Source: Eretmocerus hayati
Taxonomy: Eukaryota > Arthropoda > Insecta > Hymenoptera > Aphelinidae
Reading direction: 5' to 3'
Length of the DNA stretch: 64,000 bases
Assembly: GCA_029851415.1 (NCBI GenBank)
Contig: CM056742.1
Location: forward strand, 75,630,748 to 75,694,747
The position numbers and the translations under genes are program-made. The stretch's first letter is position 1; each line of letters starts with the position of its first letter. The notes under the pieces are model-generated. The model did no database searches. It saw only the letters and a list, made by a program, of their open reading frames with translations, and was not told the DNA's origin. Below are positions 37,578 to 49,099 of this stretch, piece by piece.

Positions 37578-37894
37578 CTATCCTCCCCAGTGGCGATTGA
37601 GAGTCTCCGGCACTTAAGTTAGAAGAAAATTGTTGTGTAGTATGATACTTCATCAGATTTATGATGAATATGGCCTAGTCCTCCAGACTGTGAGAATTTA
37701 CAGAAGACTACTGTGATAACTATGTTACGTAATGAGTTCATATCAAAGATGATTTTCTATCAGTAGTTTATACTTTCCATTATGACCTGTGATATTGTCA
37801 CGAGATTCAAGACTGAAATCCTGTATTCTCACCCAATGTATTAGGAGTTTTGTCAAAAGACAAATAAAGATTCTATCTATCTATCTATCTATCT

Positions 37895-39033
37895 ACGTAC
37901 ATTTTGTGGCGCAATTTTACTCAAGATTTTACTCCCTCAGTTTTCCGCGATAAAAGTGAATTTGACTCATTCCAGTCCTCTACACACCAATTTGTTCTCA
38001 AGGTAAATCGTCAGACGCAACTTTTCCATACTCCAAAGTATCGGAAAAAATTGATTTTCACACTTTGTCGAGTAGTTTTCGGAGAAAATCTAGTTTTGCT
38101 AAAATTTTGTCAGGTCCGTGTGGTACTAATGCGACCCTCAATCGCGAGACTACAGAGGTCCTAGTCACTTTTTTTCGAAGTATTCAGTGGTCAAATCAAA
38201 ATTCCAAACCCTCAAAGCTGTAGCTCAAACCGTTTGACCGTGAGATCAATTTTAGTGACGAAATGTCAGGTCCGTGTGTTGCTTCAAAATGTCAGGTCCG
38301 TGTGACGCTACCGCGTCTCTTCATGTCATCCTTATGCTACCGATGAGTGTGAAAATTTACATCCGTGCGTGAGTTTATCCATACTTTATATGTTTTAGAA
38401 AGTCGAAATGTATCTTAGATCTCGAATTGCCCCGATCAGATCTATCCTATGAACCTTTTCCAGCTTTTGAATCTGTGAGCTTTATACCCTCGAGCTTAGA
38501 ATCTGGAGTTGGGGTAAAAGTTCCGGAAGACCCTATCATTATACAAAACACGAGCTCTCATGATGCTATCTCAAACTCGACGATCTCGATGAGGAAAGGG
38601 CTTACCACAAATGCAGCTCTTCCTCTCATAATTTGTGAGATTCGATCCTCGCAAGCTCGGAATCATAGCTTGAATGGAAGGTGCTTGAAACCCAGACACT
38701 ATCCAAAACCATGAAAACGAGTTTCTTGCTCTTGGAACCACGGAGAAAAGGGGTAAAGTTCCTCGGGCCGGATTTTTATTTTGAGGCGAGCGATTGTTCC
38801 AACAAAATTTTGGAATCGGAATGATACACTTATCGGATCACAATTTCTTTGTGTATTCTTTGACGTAAAGGCCCATTTTGCCAATAGACATCAGAATTTC
38901 TTCAATCATAGAATAGTACATTTTGATTCGAACGCGGAAATGTTGGTTCTCGCGGCTCGAGCGATGTTTCTCCGGCTTGAGCCTTGGCGAGGCTCGAAAC
39001 CATCACTTGAAAGCGGAAACCACCTCACCTAAA
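37895..39033. other. Intergenic stretch, no gene supported
   Basis: A 95-codon frame at 38427-38714 is not recognisable. The 15-mer TGTCAGGTCCGTGTG occurs three times (38108, 38264, 38290). The right end is the left flank of the BEL insertion. Confidence 0.55.
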
Positions 39034-39038
39034 TATCG

Positions 39039-39302
39039 TGTTTAATTATACATGCCAGGGCGGGTTTATTTCTAAAAAACCACACACTATTTAGTGCAAA
39101 ATAACTTATGTGTATTTTCGCTCATAACAGAAGCGAGGTGGTGCGGACGAGCGGCCGACGGAAACTGACGCGAGCCGCGGAAAGCGACAAGCGCGACGGC
39201 GAAGAACGGAACATCTTGAGCGCGGAACGGAATCTTGAACGCGAGATGACGCGAGCGCGCGCGAATTTGAAATTGTGACATTACTACTGACAATCTTAAA
39301 CA
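39039..39302 (-). repeat. BEL/Pao 3' LTR
   Basis: 264 bp, TG...CA ends. It differs from the other LTR at four sites that I could find (C/G near 39072, C/T near 39177, A/G near 39202, T/C near 39276). The GC-rich core with repeated GCGACG/GCGCG blocks lies between AT-rich ends. Confidence 0.95.
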
Positions 39303-39314
39303 TTCCGCCCACCT
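39303..39314 (-). other. Polypurine tract of the BEL/Pao element
   Basis: On the minus strand AGGTGGGCGGAA lies immediately before the 3' LTR, the expected place for plus-strand DNA priming. The interior C makes it an imperfect purine run. Confidence 0.6.
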
Positions 39315-40058
39315 CGATTAGAATTGGAAATGAAAATCGATAATCTTAGTTTCATTTAACAATCAACATTTTTTAACCTTGCGAAAATTGAAGGAATACA
39401 ATCAACTTAAGGCAGTGCCAAATAAAAATCGAAACTAGGAGCAGTAGGCTCGAGAGTTGAATTTCAGGAACAAAAATTAACTTATTTATGATTAAAGGTA
39501 AAAATCAGCATTAATGAGCCGGAAATTTCATCTGTTTCGCGTTGATTAGAACTTGTAAATAGCGCTAGTTATCAAGACAATCAAAGAGGGAAGCCAAGTA
39601 ACTGACATAACGCAAATTAGCAAGGTTAATATTCTGAGTTATGAGAAACGCAGTTAATACTAAACTATACCATTCGTAGGAAACAACTGAGCTGAATATT
39701 TACAAGGGCAAAGGAGGGTTCTTTTAGATTTCTAAGGAGATGCATCCAGCAATCTCGAATACCCAAATCAAAGTATTGAAAAGCAATCTAAATTCCGGCT
39801 ACGTCAGTACTCCCGAGAGAGCCCCGAAAAAAATGCGCATTTATTCCGATTAGAGATGAAGCCCATCGCAACTGCATAAGTGATTCTAACTGGGTATGGT
39901 GCTCATTGCCTAAAAAAACAACGATACTCTTTGAAATGACTCTAACTTATACATTTGAATTGGTCCTGATTTCACTAGAACAAAAACTCAAAATGAACAA
40001 AATCTACTCCTTGCCATATCAAAATAGGTTAACACTAATAGTTCTTTAGATTTCGAAG

Positions 40059-43000
40059 TCATTCCTTGTCGTCTTCATTCTTCTTCACGGGAACAAGCAG
40101 TACTAGCTTCACTGCTGGGCGAGTGAAAGTGGACTTGGCCGTACGGAGTCGAACGACTCGCATGAGGTTGTTGAGACCAGGAGCAGTGTCGGTGATCACG
40201 GCTAATGGCCACAATGCAGGTGACGAAAGCTCGTCGCGAATCAATACGACGTCGCCTGGTTGAAACGAGCGTTTTGGCCGGGTCCATTTGTGACGTTCTT
40301 GGAGAAAACTCATATACTCCTTAGACCAAGCTCGCCAAAATTCTTGCGTGAGCTGAGTGATCCATCTCCAGCGTTTGGTAAAAGGTATCGCCCCCCCCCC
40401 CCCCCGGGCACTGAGGCTTCTGGGAGTACAAATGACGGTCTTTGGATTAGGAAATGCGCGGGAGATAACGCGACTAGATCAGAAGGATCATCAGATATAG
40501 ACAGTAAAGGTCTTGAGTTGAGGCATGCTTCGACCTGACAAAGGATGGTCGACATTTCAACAAAAGTGAGAACGTGTTCACCGACAATCCGTTTGAGATG
40601 GTGCTTCGCGGACTTCACCGCAGCCTCGCAAAGCCCGGAAAAATGCGGAGCGGCCGGAGGGTTAAAGTGCCACTTGGTTCATAGATTGGTGAGCTCCACT
40701 GCGATCGCCTTGTTCTCCTGCGACGCCTCATTGAACCGCCGTTTCATCTCAGCGTCTGCTCCGACGAAATTGAGACCTCGGTTGCTCAGCAAGCGCGAAC
40801 AATGCCCTCTCCTACTGGTAAACCGTTTGAAGGCAGCAATGAAGGCTTCGGCCGTGTAGTCTTCCACTCATTCCAGATGCACCGCCTTGGTACTAAGACA
40901 TACAAAAACAGCAATATAAGCCTTCACAGTTCCCTTGCCCCTAAACTTCGCCAGACGAATTTTGTATGGACCCGCAAAGTCTACACCTGGGTGCTCGAAA
41001 GGGTGAGCTGGTGTGGTTCGAATCCGGGGAAGGTCTCCCATTAATTGCGTAGAGGCTTTAGCAGAATACCTGAGACATACCACACATTCGCCAATGGCAT
41101 TTTTCACCGCTTGTCGTCCTTGAAGTACCCAGTATTGAGAGCGAAGTCCATTCAATGTCATCTGAGTGCCGCCATGGTGCGTTAGCAGATGAGTTCGCCT
41201 GATCAGCAACGTCGTCAGATGCCCCTTTTTTGGCAGGATCAGCGGATGCTTCTCAGCGTAATCGAGATCGAAGTGACGTAGTCTACCCCCGACGCGTAGC
41301 AGTCCCTTGTCTAGAAATGGATTCAGTTTCAACAATTTATTATCCTTAACAGATTTCTGAGCCCCGAGACTTTTGATCACGTCCTTTAATTCGTTATCCT
41401 GCAACAGATAGATCCATAACAGTTCAGCATTAAGAAGTTCTCCAGGTTCAATCAATTCATCCGTAATTACACTAAAATCCATGAATTCCAACCTCAACAA
41501 GCCAATGTTTTTCCTTTTTACCTCAGGTAGTCGAAGACTAAGCTTCGTGACAAATCGAAGACACAAGGCAGTAATCAGAAACAATTTCGTAGCCGATGAA
41601 TATCTATTCAATATCTCATTGTCGAGAAAATCGTCCGAGGCTTGAGTAGCGACATTATGCGAGGAAACTCTTTCTTCTAAGGGCTGGACCTCGATGTTCT
41701 CTGCCGCAGTATCCCAAGGCTGCTTAGAATGTGATAGAAAGGGAGGTCCCTTTCACCACAATTCGAAGTTATGCATAAGATCAGGCTCTAGACTTCTAGA
41801 AATCACATCCACTGGATTCTCCTTAGACTTAACGTGATGCCAGTGAGCACGTGGCACCAATGTCTGAATCTGCGAACAACGATTGGCTACGAAAGTTTGC
41901 CATCGACTAGGTGAAGCTCTTATCTAGTACAGCACATCGCGCGAGTCCGACCACAGATGTATCGAGGCTATGTCGATTGGCATCGTAATGACAAAATGCT
42001 CCGTGAGTTTAGCTAGAAGATGTGCAGCGCAAAGCTCTAACCGAGGAATACTAAGAGTTTTAAGCGGTGCGACTTTTGACTTTGCACACTGTACCGTCAT
42101 AATCACTTCATCATTCCTAATTATTCTCAGATAAATCACGGCTCCATAGGCTTTGGACGAAGCGTTAGCAAAATCATGAAGCTCAATAACCTCAATTCCA
42201 TCAGAAGAATACCCTATCCATCTAGGAATTTCAATCGACTCTAAACTAGACAGTTTGTTGTACCAATTTTTCCACTGCTCTGAGTAATCAGTAGGGAGAA
42301 TGTCATCCCAATTACATTTTAAGAGCCACAAAGATTGCATGAAAATTTTTGCCCATATAACTACCGGAGCTAACCATCCAAGGGGGTCGAAGATCTTGGC
42401 TGTCAATGAGAGAACAGTTCTTTTCGTCAACGAGAGCAAGCCAAAATCCTGAGACTTTATGCGAAAATAGAAAATATCCTCCTTCGGAGACCAAGAAATG
42501 CCTAAAATCGAGGCACAATCTTCCGTTTCAAAAGCAGCTGAACCACTCATTCTGTGAGCGGGTGGAACCCAGTCAAGCAGTTCTGCATCATTAGCAGCCC
42601 ATTTTCGCAATTCAAACCCGCCCACCTTGAGGAGTTCTACCAAATGAATCTGCTCTTCACGCGCTTCTTCCACCGTCTTCTCCCCCGACATAAAATCATC
42701 CATGTAAGACTCCTCTTCGATGATTTGAATAGCCGAGGTAAACGAATGTCCTTAGTCAGCTGCTAGCTGTCTCAAGACTCGAATTGCTAGGTACGGAGAA
42801 CAGTTCATACCATATGTAATTGTACTGAGTATATACGACAACACTTGTGAGTGCGAGTTGCCTCTCCACAATATCATTTGCAAATGTCGATCTGTCGGAT
42901 CTACCAGGATTTGTCTGTACATCTTCTGTATATCCGCGACAAAAACAAAGGCGTACCCACGCCATCCCAAAACGAGGTCGAACAGTTCAGGGAGCAGATT

Positions 43001-44551
43001 CTCTCCGGTATAGAGGCAATCGTTGAGAGACAAACCGTGTACTTTCTGTGAGGCGTTGAAAACCGTACGTAGTTTTTTCGAACCTTGGATTATACCGTGA
43101 TGAGGAATAAAATAGCAACGCTTCCTTCCCTCGACCGATAAACTAGCGCTCAATTGCATGTGCCCAAGCTCTTCATATTCACGAATGAAAGATCGATACT
43201 TCTCCGCGAAGATAGGGTCTTTCTCAAACTTTTTCTCCATAGAAGAGAGCATACTCAAGGCCGAATGATACGAATCTCCGAAATCAAAAGTTAGACTTTC
43301 CAGCACGTTCTCTTTGACAGGCAATCGAACCACATATCTCCCCTGAGGATCTTGGGAATGCGTCCTTACGAAATGCTCCTCGCACTTGCGATCATCTTCG
43401 GACACAAATTTGTTCCTAGGCAGTTCTTCTTCCTTCCGAAATCTCTCTATCAGTGAGTTTAATATCGAGTCATCTACCAGGTGGAAATACGAGGATGATG
43501 ATCCTGATCCGTTACCAACACTCGACGATATTACCCAACCGAGTTCTGTATTTGTGGCTATAGGCAGCTCTGAACCCCGGGAATTTGCCTTCTTAACGCC
43601 ATCAAGCACTATTTGAGCATGAATTTTTGCACCTAGCAAAATATCAATAGATCGTGTTTTCAGGAAGTTTGGATCAGCCAGTTGTAACCCTTGAATATGC
43701 CCCCAATTATCCGTGCTAGCAGATACAGATGCTCTATAACCTGAAACTTTTAGAACGATCAGAGCTTGAACGTCACAACTAAAATTGGAAGCAAATCGAG
43801 GCTTGATCGTGAAACTAGTCATACCTCTCGCGTTGAAGGAGTTGACTCCGGCAACTCCTTTAACCTGCACTTTCGTCCGAGACCTACCGATACCCAATTT
43901 TTGGCAAGCATTTTCCGTCACAAACGACGACTGAGAGCAACGATCTACTAACGCCGTGAAATAATACTCGAATCCGGCCACCGAGATCACTTTGACAACC
44001 GCTGTCGGCAAAAGGACAAAACTGGAATCCGTCGCCGAATTTGGACAAACTGTCTGCGTGAGATGCGTACAAGATGCAACGGGTGGCTTCGAAGCCGAAC
44101 TAGAATTTTCTTTCAAAGGAGGCATAATATTTTCCGACTTGCTACCCCCCGAGGAGTCGTTTGATTTCGGATAATCCACATGGAGAAAAGTGTGATGCTT
44201 TCTCGGACATTTCCGACACGCCTTCTTCGCTTGACAAAATCTCGCCCCATGCGTACCGAAGCAGATATAATATAACCTTTTCTCAAACACAAAGGCCTTC
44301 CGATTGGCTATACTTTTAGCCTTGAAGGAATTACACTGAGAGAGGTGATGTTCCTCCGAACAATCGGGACAGACTCTTTTGGGAGGATCGGAATCCGTAT
44401 CCGTAGCCATCGAGTGCGTTTTACCAGAACCTGAAACCTTGGCTTGCTGGCTATCAGTTTGAGGCTTTTGACTAGTCTCAATGGACTCTAATGTGGCTAG
44501 ATGATCCTTAAAGAATTCCTTCAATATCTCTACGGAAGGGGGTACGTTTGT
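40059..44551 (-). pseudogene. BEL/Pao pol: zinc knuckles, protease, RT, RNase H, integrase (broken)
   Basis: It is read in the same frame as gag down to about 40405. Seen in order: CCHC-like CPDCSEEHHLSQC (about 44371), a second Cys/His cluster ending HHTFLH, protease ALVDRCSQSSF (about 43945; the usual D-S/T-G reads DRC), RT with VADIQKMYRQI and YMDD (42706-42695), RNase H (DFANAS near 42175, WSDS near 41945), and integrase with its zinc-binding HH..CC region near 41170. The integrase core D is in GVDFAGPY; SNRG stands where SDNG is expected and GLCEAAVK where G-WE is expected. In-frame stops lie at 42752 (TAA), 41924 (TAG), 41753 (TGA), 40868 (TGA) and 40679 (TGA). A frame change at the C15 tract (40391-40405) leads into the intact C-terminal domain (40059-40313 and just upstream). 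Several breaks replace conserved tryptophans. Confidence 0.92.
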
Positions 44552-45382
44552 TTACCCTAAATGCTTCTCCCATTCCTTCCTGGTCGTAGCATCGAATTTA
44601 GAGACCGTATGAAATACAAACAAATCTTCGCCACTCTCCTCAATAGGACGCTCGAGACTTTGTAAAAAATTCGCAGCATCAAAGGAACTGCAGTAGAGCC
44701 TTCTCATTTCAGCATAAGATTCATTCTTCATAGGCTTTACCGAGAAGAGAGATACCAAAGATAAATTTACGAGCCTCCGCTTATTCTCGTAGTAACCGCA
44801 TAACTCTGTCCAAGCCGTATTATAATTATCACCGATCATTTCTATACCTTTTATCTGATCTAAGGCCTCACCAGAAAGTTTGGTTCTCAATTGATAAAAT
44901 TTGAGCACTGGGTCCATTTCTCTACGATGAACTAGCGATTTGAAGAGGTCTCGAAAATTGGCCCACTCATGATACTTCCCGGAAAAGACAGGAATGTCAA
45001 TTTTCGCCATAGAATAAGAGTTTTCCGAACTAACAATATTCTGAACCACTGGCGTGGCCGGAGCGTTAGCTTCTCTCTCTAATCTCCCTGATTCAGCGAA
45101 TTGGTTCAAGACTTCTTGGAAATCCGATTTATTAGTTAAGTACGACTCCTCAACTAATTCCGACAACTTAACCTTGAAATAGTCATGATCAAGTAGTTTA
45201 CTTTTACTCGCAAGAATCTTGTTATGATTCTGACAAAAACTCTGGTAATTTGCATTCAAATTATGAAACCTAGTTAAAACACTAGCTTTCATCTTTTTAA
45301 CTGTAGCCTGAGCTTTATAATTATGAAAAGAATTTGCAATCTTTGTTTGCAAATCCAGCTGCTGCTCGTAAATCGCCTCCAT
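44552..45382 (-). CDS. BEL/Pao Gag (ends at an in-frame TAA)
   Basis: This is a 276-codon frame from ATG 45382. The N-terminal half is helical and polar. The segment around residues 128-250 (IDIPVFSGKYHEWANFRDLF ... LKFYQLRTKLSGEALDQIKG ... YNTAWTELCGYYENKRRLV) is the capsid-like DUF1759 region of BEL/Pao Gag, which builds the particle around element RNA. The frame stops at TAA 44552-44554 and continues in the same frame into the zinc-knuckle and pol part. Either this stop is a mutation in a single gag-pol frame, which I favour given the other five stops, or it marks a readthrough site. Confidence 0.85.
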   Translation of the reverse strand: MEAIYEQQLDLQTKIANSFHNYKAQATVKKMKASVLTRFHNLNANYQSFCQNHNKILASKSKLLDHDYFKVKLSELVEESYLTNKSDFQEVLNQFAESGRLEREANAPATPVVQNIVSSENSYSMAKIDIPVFSGKYHEWANFRDLFKSLVHRREMDPVLKFYQLRTKLSGEALDQIKGIEMIGDNYNTAWTELCGYYENKRRLVNLSLVSLFSVKPMKNESYAEMRRLYCSSFDAANFLQSLERPIEESGEDLFVFHTVSKFDATTRKEWEKHLG

Positions 45383-46647
45383 GATTACTCACTTTTTGGA
45401 AACCGACCGTTCAAATAATCAAACCAGAACCGAATCCGAAACCTTGAATCCCAGAAATCTACTCAAAAATAGCAGAAAATATGGGAGAGGAAGCCAAATT
45501 CTGGACAGAATGAGGCAAAACCGAACCAAAACCGGAATTTTTCAAATCAAATTGAGTGATTTGATGGAAACACTGATCCCCAAAACTCCGTTAGCTTATA
45601 CACAATATTTACAAATATTTACAATCCCCATTTCACCCAGACTGAAACCTGATTTTCGGGCTGCTGACTTGATCATTTCAAGGTCAAAGAATTCAAAAAC
45701 CAAAGATCTCGAGTAGAGGTAACCTCGAAATAAGCTGAAGTTGGATTCAAATGCGTATCGAATAGTCTCGTATTCGTAACCTATAACTCACTTATACAGT
45801 TGAACCATGAGCTGACGCCCCGCCGATGACAGAGACGAGGTGCGCTGAGATGCGGCGATGTAGACTGCCCCGTCGAACTGGCAATTGAGCGGTGATATGA
45901 CGCAGTCACGGCGACGAGATTCCTTTGCCGGGCTGAATAGCGTTGCTCCGCTGCACGCAGCTGATGTAGCTGCGGATGACACCGGCTGAATATTGCTGGT
46001 GGTCGAGCGCACGCTTGCGCCAAGCAGCACGCACACTAATGCCCGTCACACATGGTGGTAACCTTGAAAATTCCGATAATTTTAGAGAAGGTCCAAAACT
46101 TGAGCAAAGCTCGATGTATACAATGTCCGATTGAGCAACATGTGCTTAAAATTGCACAACTGAATTTACAACAAAATATGAATTTTCAGATTATTGACTG
46201 AATGCTCGACAGACATGCTGACCAAGCGATTTGAACTAAAACGAGCAAAAAGATAAACAGCTTATCCTGAAGCGTCCCCCGTTGCCCAAAAGCCACCCAG
46301 CTCCCAGGTCGTCTCCGTCCCCTCGCCTTGAGGTGCGGTTAGCCGAGACTCCGTTACTCCGACTCAGACACTTGGCTGCATGTCACGCGCCCGATATTTC
46401 TGCGAGCTCGACTCCAATTTCGCAGGTTGCGCTCTGGTCACTCCCAAAGACATCGGAGAATCAACACCTGCATCCGCTCCTCCAAGTGTCACCGAAGGTC
46501 TCGCTAGAGCCGCAGGTCCTCGAGGGAGAGTTGCCGCTCGTCTCGCTCACGCGGCCATTTTGCCACACGGACGACTCGCATCCACTCGGATTGCAGAAAT
46601 CCATCCGCATCCACTGATTCATATCACCACTGACACCGATCCAAACT
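45383..46647 (-). other. Long 5' leader of the BEL/Pao element
   Basis: About 1.26 kb lies between the primer-binding site and the gag ATG. It holds only short unrecognised frames on either strand. This is long for a leader and could hold cis signals or be an acquired insertion. Confidence 0.6.
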
Positions 46648-46658
46648 TCGAAGGACCA
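46648..46658 (-). other. Primer-binding site, tRNA-Tyr type
   Basis: Two bases inside the 5' LTR, the minus strand reads TGGTCCTTCGA, the complement of a tRNA 3' end TCGAAGGACCA. Insect tRNA-Tyr has a 7-bp acceptor stem beginning CCTTCGA, which fits all 11 bases. The tRNA sequence is from general knowledge, not checked here. Confidence 0.7.
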
Positions 46659-46660
46659 AA

Positions 46661-46924
46661 TGTTTAATTATACATGCCAGGGCGGGTTTATTTGTAAAAA
46701 ACCACACACTATTTAGTGCAAAATAACTTATGTGTATTTTCGCTCATAACAGAAGCGAGGTGGTGCGGACGAGCGGCCGACGGAAACTGACGCGAGTCGC
46801 GGAAAGCGACAAGCGCGACGGCGAGGAACGGAACATCTTGAGCGCGGAACGGAATCTTGAACGCGAGATGACGCGAGCGCGCGCGAATTTGAAATTGCGA
46901 CATTACTACTGACAATCTTAAACA
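46661..46924 (-). repeat. BEL/Pao 5' LTR
   Basis: 264 bp, same ends as the 3' LTR. For this minus-strand element it is the promoter-bearing copy. It is followed on the right by target duplication TATCG (46925-46929). Confidence 0.95.
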
Positions 46925-46929
46925 TATCG

Positions 46930-47240
46930 ATACTGTCTTTTTATCGCTGGCGAGGGGAAGAACAACGAAATTCTGTATAAAAGTGGCTCCATCTCGCACA
47001 GGCGATGAAAGAACTAGTTTATTCTAAAACAGCGCTCCCCGCTTTCTATGCGATTATTTCAAATTGATTAACTTGATGAATCTCTCGCGACGAGCCAACA
47101 ATTTATCTAAACCATAATATATTCAACAAAATTCTTCAAATAACTCTTTTCGATCAAAAATGCAACGATAGCTCCTTTTATCAAGAAATTTTGAGATATT
47201 TCCTTTTTGACCAAAAATTTTCAGAGTTCCTTTTAACCAA
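46930..47240. other. Right flank of the BEL insertion with a TATA-like motif
   Basis: TATAAAAG at 46977-46984 is a good TATA-box match but I see no transcription unit after it. The motif TTTATTCTAAAA is at 47018. It is otherwise featureless and AT-rich. Confidence 0.4.
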
Positions 47241-47565
47241 AAATATGCAGATGATTCCGTTTTGACCAGAAATTCCAGATAGTTTCTTTCAATCAGACAT
47301 TTTCAGATAGTTCCTTTTGAATCAGACGTATCCAAATAGTTCCTGTTAACTAAAAATTCACAGATAGTTCCTTCCTAAAACAAAAATTTTCAGATGGTTC
47401 CTTTTAATTCAGACCAATCCAGATAGTTCCTTTTCAATCAGACGGATTCAGATAGTTCCTTTTAAATCAGACGAATTTAGATAGTTCCTTTCGAATCAGA
47501 CGAATTCAGATAGTTCATTTCAAGTCTTACGATTTCAGATAGTTCCTTTTCACTCTGAGCCATCG
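47145..47565. repeat. Degenerate 28-30 bp minisatellite
   Basis: The core AGATAGTTCCTTTT-(A/C/G)AATCAGACG recurs about 12-14 times. The cleanest units, 29 bp apart, lie between about 47420 and 47560; the leftmost units are degraded. Confidence 0.85.
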
Positions 47566-47933
47566 ATATCATGTACATACACAAAATCGCGAATACATAT
47601 CTCTATATGGGTGCGAATCGTACGACTGGACTTGACTGCTTGCTGGAAGACTGGATGCATGGAAATAAAACTAAGTCGTCTGTTATATGATAGAAACTTA
47701 GAAATTGTCGCGGTTAGATAAAATTCAACCTCTAGATATAACGACCTCTAAGTATAAAATCCTATGAATAAAGAATATTGAGAACATTATCGCATCATAT
47801 TGGTGTTGATAAAATCTGAAATCTTTAGAATTGGATCATACAGTAAAATATCGCACTGTGAGATTGAAACGAAAATGCATACTATGCAAACAGACGATTC
47901 AAACATCCTAACATTCCCGCGCAGAGCAGAAGC

Positions 47934-47935
<2 letters not shown>

Positions 47936-47986
<51 letters not shown>
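47936..47986. repeat. TA microsatellite at the left transposon edge
   Basis: About 25 uninterrupted TA units abut the left terminal inverted repeat; a shorter TA run abuts the right one. Confidence 0.97.
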
Positions 47987-47987
<1 letters not shown>

Positions 47988-47988
<1 letters not shown>

Positions 47989-48723
47989 GAGTAAGATCGC
48001 CATATTTCGAACAAATCGTGCGCGCGACCCACACGGATCCTCCTGCCAATTTTTTGTGTGAAAGTAGATGCCAAAACTAGTACTTTTCCAGAGTTTCAGC
48101 TCAAAAAAAAAATTTTCACGCCCGCTAGAATTTTTTCAAGCTCGAAAAAAGACCTCTTTTAGCGTTTCTTCAGGAGCGTGCCAAATCGGTCAGGAACATC
48201 GTAGCGAGGTCTGCGGGAGCGCATTTTCTTCGTTTTGACGTCAAATTTCAGAAAAAAATGAGAAAAAAGTCTCAAAATTCAATCTGCTTACTCCAGACAA
48301 TGAAATGTAAAGTCAATTTTTCGCGATTTTTGAGGCATATTGAAATAGCTGCTGTTTCGACGGATTCCAATATTTTTTCTCCCGGGTTGATTAGTTTTTT
48401 TGGTCATGAAAAAACCTACAATTTCCCTTCTCGAACGTGAAAGATGGTCGAAAGGCGTCCGAGCTGCGTTCATTCTACGATACGCAGTTTTTTGGAAAAC
48501 ACAGATTTGACTTTGACAGTACTCTCGTCTAACAGCCTCAATCGGGCTGTAATTCACCAAAAATATGCTTCAAGTTGTATAGATTCGAGGGTAAAAAGTT
48601 TTGGTCTGTATTTCGGGCCTATATTCGAGCTATGAATTAATAGAAACCTGCATTTTTGAGCGATTTCCGTGTATTTTTGACGGCTCAAAAGAGACGCCAA
48701 TTCCACCAGTGACGATGTCCCTA
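47988..48723 (+). repeat. Left terminal inverted repeat (736 bp)
   Basis: Begins TGAGTAAGATCGCCATATTT and ends at GATGTCCCTA. Short open frames inside it are mirrored in the right copy and are not genes. Confidence 0.95.
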
Positions 48724-49099
48724 CTTGAGCTGGGTTACCTTGATTCCTCAGGGCGTTCTCACTCTGGTTGAATAGATTCTCATGATCGTTTCAGTGATTC
48801 GTCGCTCGTGAGAAATGACAAACAATACGGCGAGGTGCATAACGCTCTATAACGTATAAGATACAATAGGCAAGGAGATGTCGAATTTTGGTTTTTTTAT
48901 CGCACCAGCCACGCAGGGTACCATGTTTATCACAGATAACAGCGGTCATCATGGTGATCAAGTTCCAAAATTTCTAATGCGATATAACGTGATCCACCTT
49001 GGTTCCGTGGACCTAGAGAACAACGCAATATGTATCTACAGCAAATCCATCCTTTTTCCCCCACAGAACAGTCATGGAACGTGATTCGGATCTGGGTAT

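Larger units (their letters stand above)
33764..37894 (+). mobile_element. CR1/jockey-like non-LTR retrotransposon, near full length but disabled
   Basis: The order is ORF1 (33764-34699), ORF2 with endonuclease and reverse transcriptase (34720-37577), a short 3' UTR with AATAAA (37863-37868) and a TCTA microsatellite tail (37872-37894). The tandem tail instead of poly(A) points to the CR1/L2-type group. The 5' limit is not resolved; the element may start somewhat upstream of 33764. ORF2 carries one frameshift, four in-frame stops and a mutated catalytic box, so this copy cannot move by itself. Confidence 0.88.
39039..46924 (-). mobile_element. Complete BEL/Pao LTR retrotransposon (7886 bp), coding-defective
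   Basis: Two 264-bp LTRs (39039-39302 and 46661-46924) begin TGTTTAAT and end TTAAACA, with the TG...CA convention. They are flanked by a 5-bp target duplication, TATCG at 39034-39038 and 46925-46929, as usual for BEL/Pao. The internal region, read on the minus strand, has a primer-binding site, a long leader, gag, then pol in the order protease, reverse transcriptase, RNase H, integrase, and a purine-rich tract before the 3' LTR. That domain order with a DUF1759-like Gag and a C-terminal DUF5641-like domain identifies BEL/Pao. Six in-frame stops and a frameshift in a C15 tract make it non-autonomous. The LTRs differ at four positions by my count, so the insertion is fairly young. Confidence 0.95.

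Noticed and set aside
46977..46984. TATAAAAG as promoter of a gene right of the BEL element
   Set aside because: No initiator, ORF or splice signals follow; only a degenerate minisatellite does.
46709..46999. 96-codon minus-strand frame over the BEL LTR
   Set aside because: It runs through the LTR, and a matching frame exists in the other LTR (39087-39293); it is a by-product of GC-rich LTR sequence.
48258..48635. Short ORFs in the transposon inverted repeats
   Set aside because: They are mirrored in both inverted repeats, overlap on both strands and show no domain.
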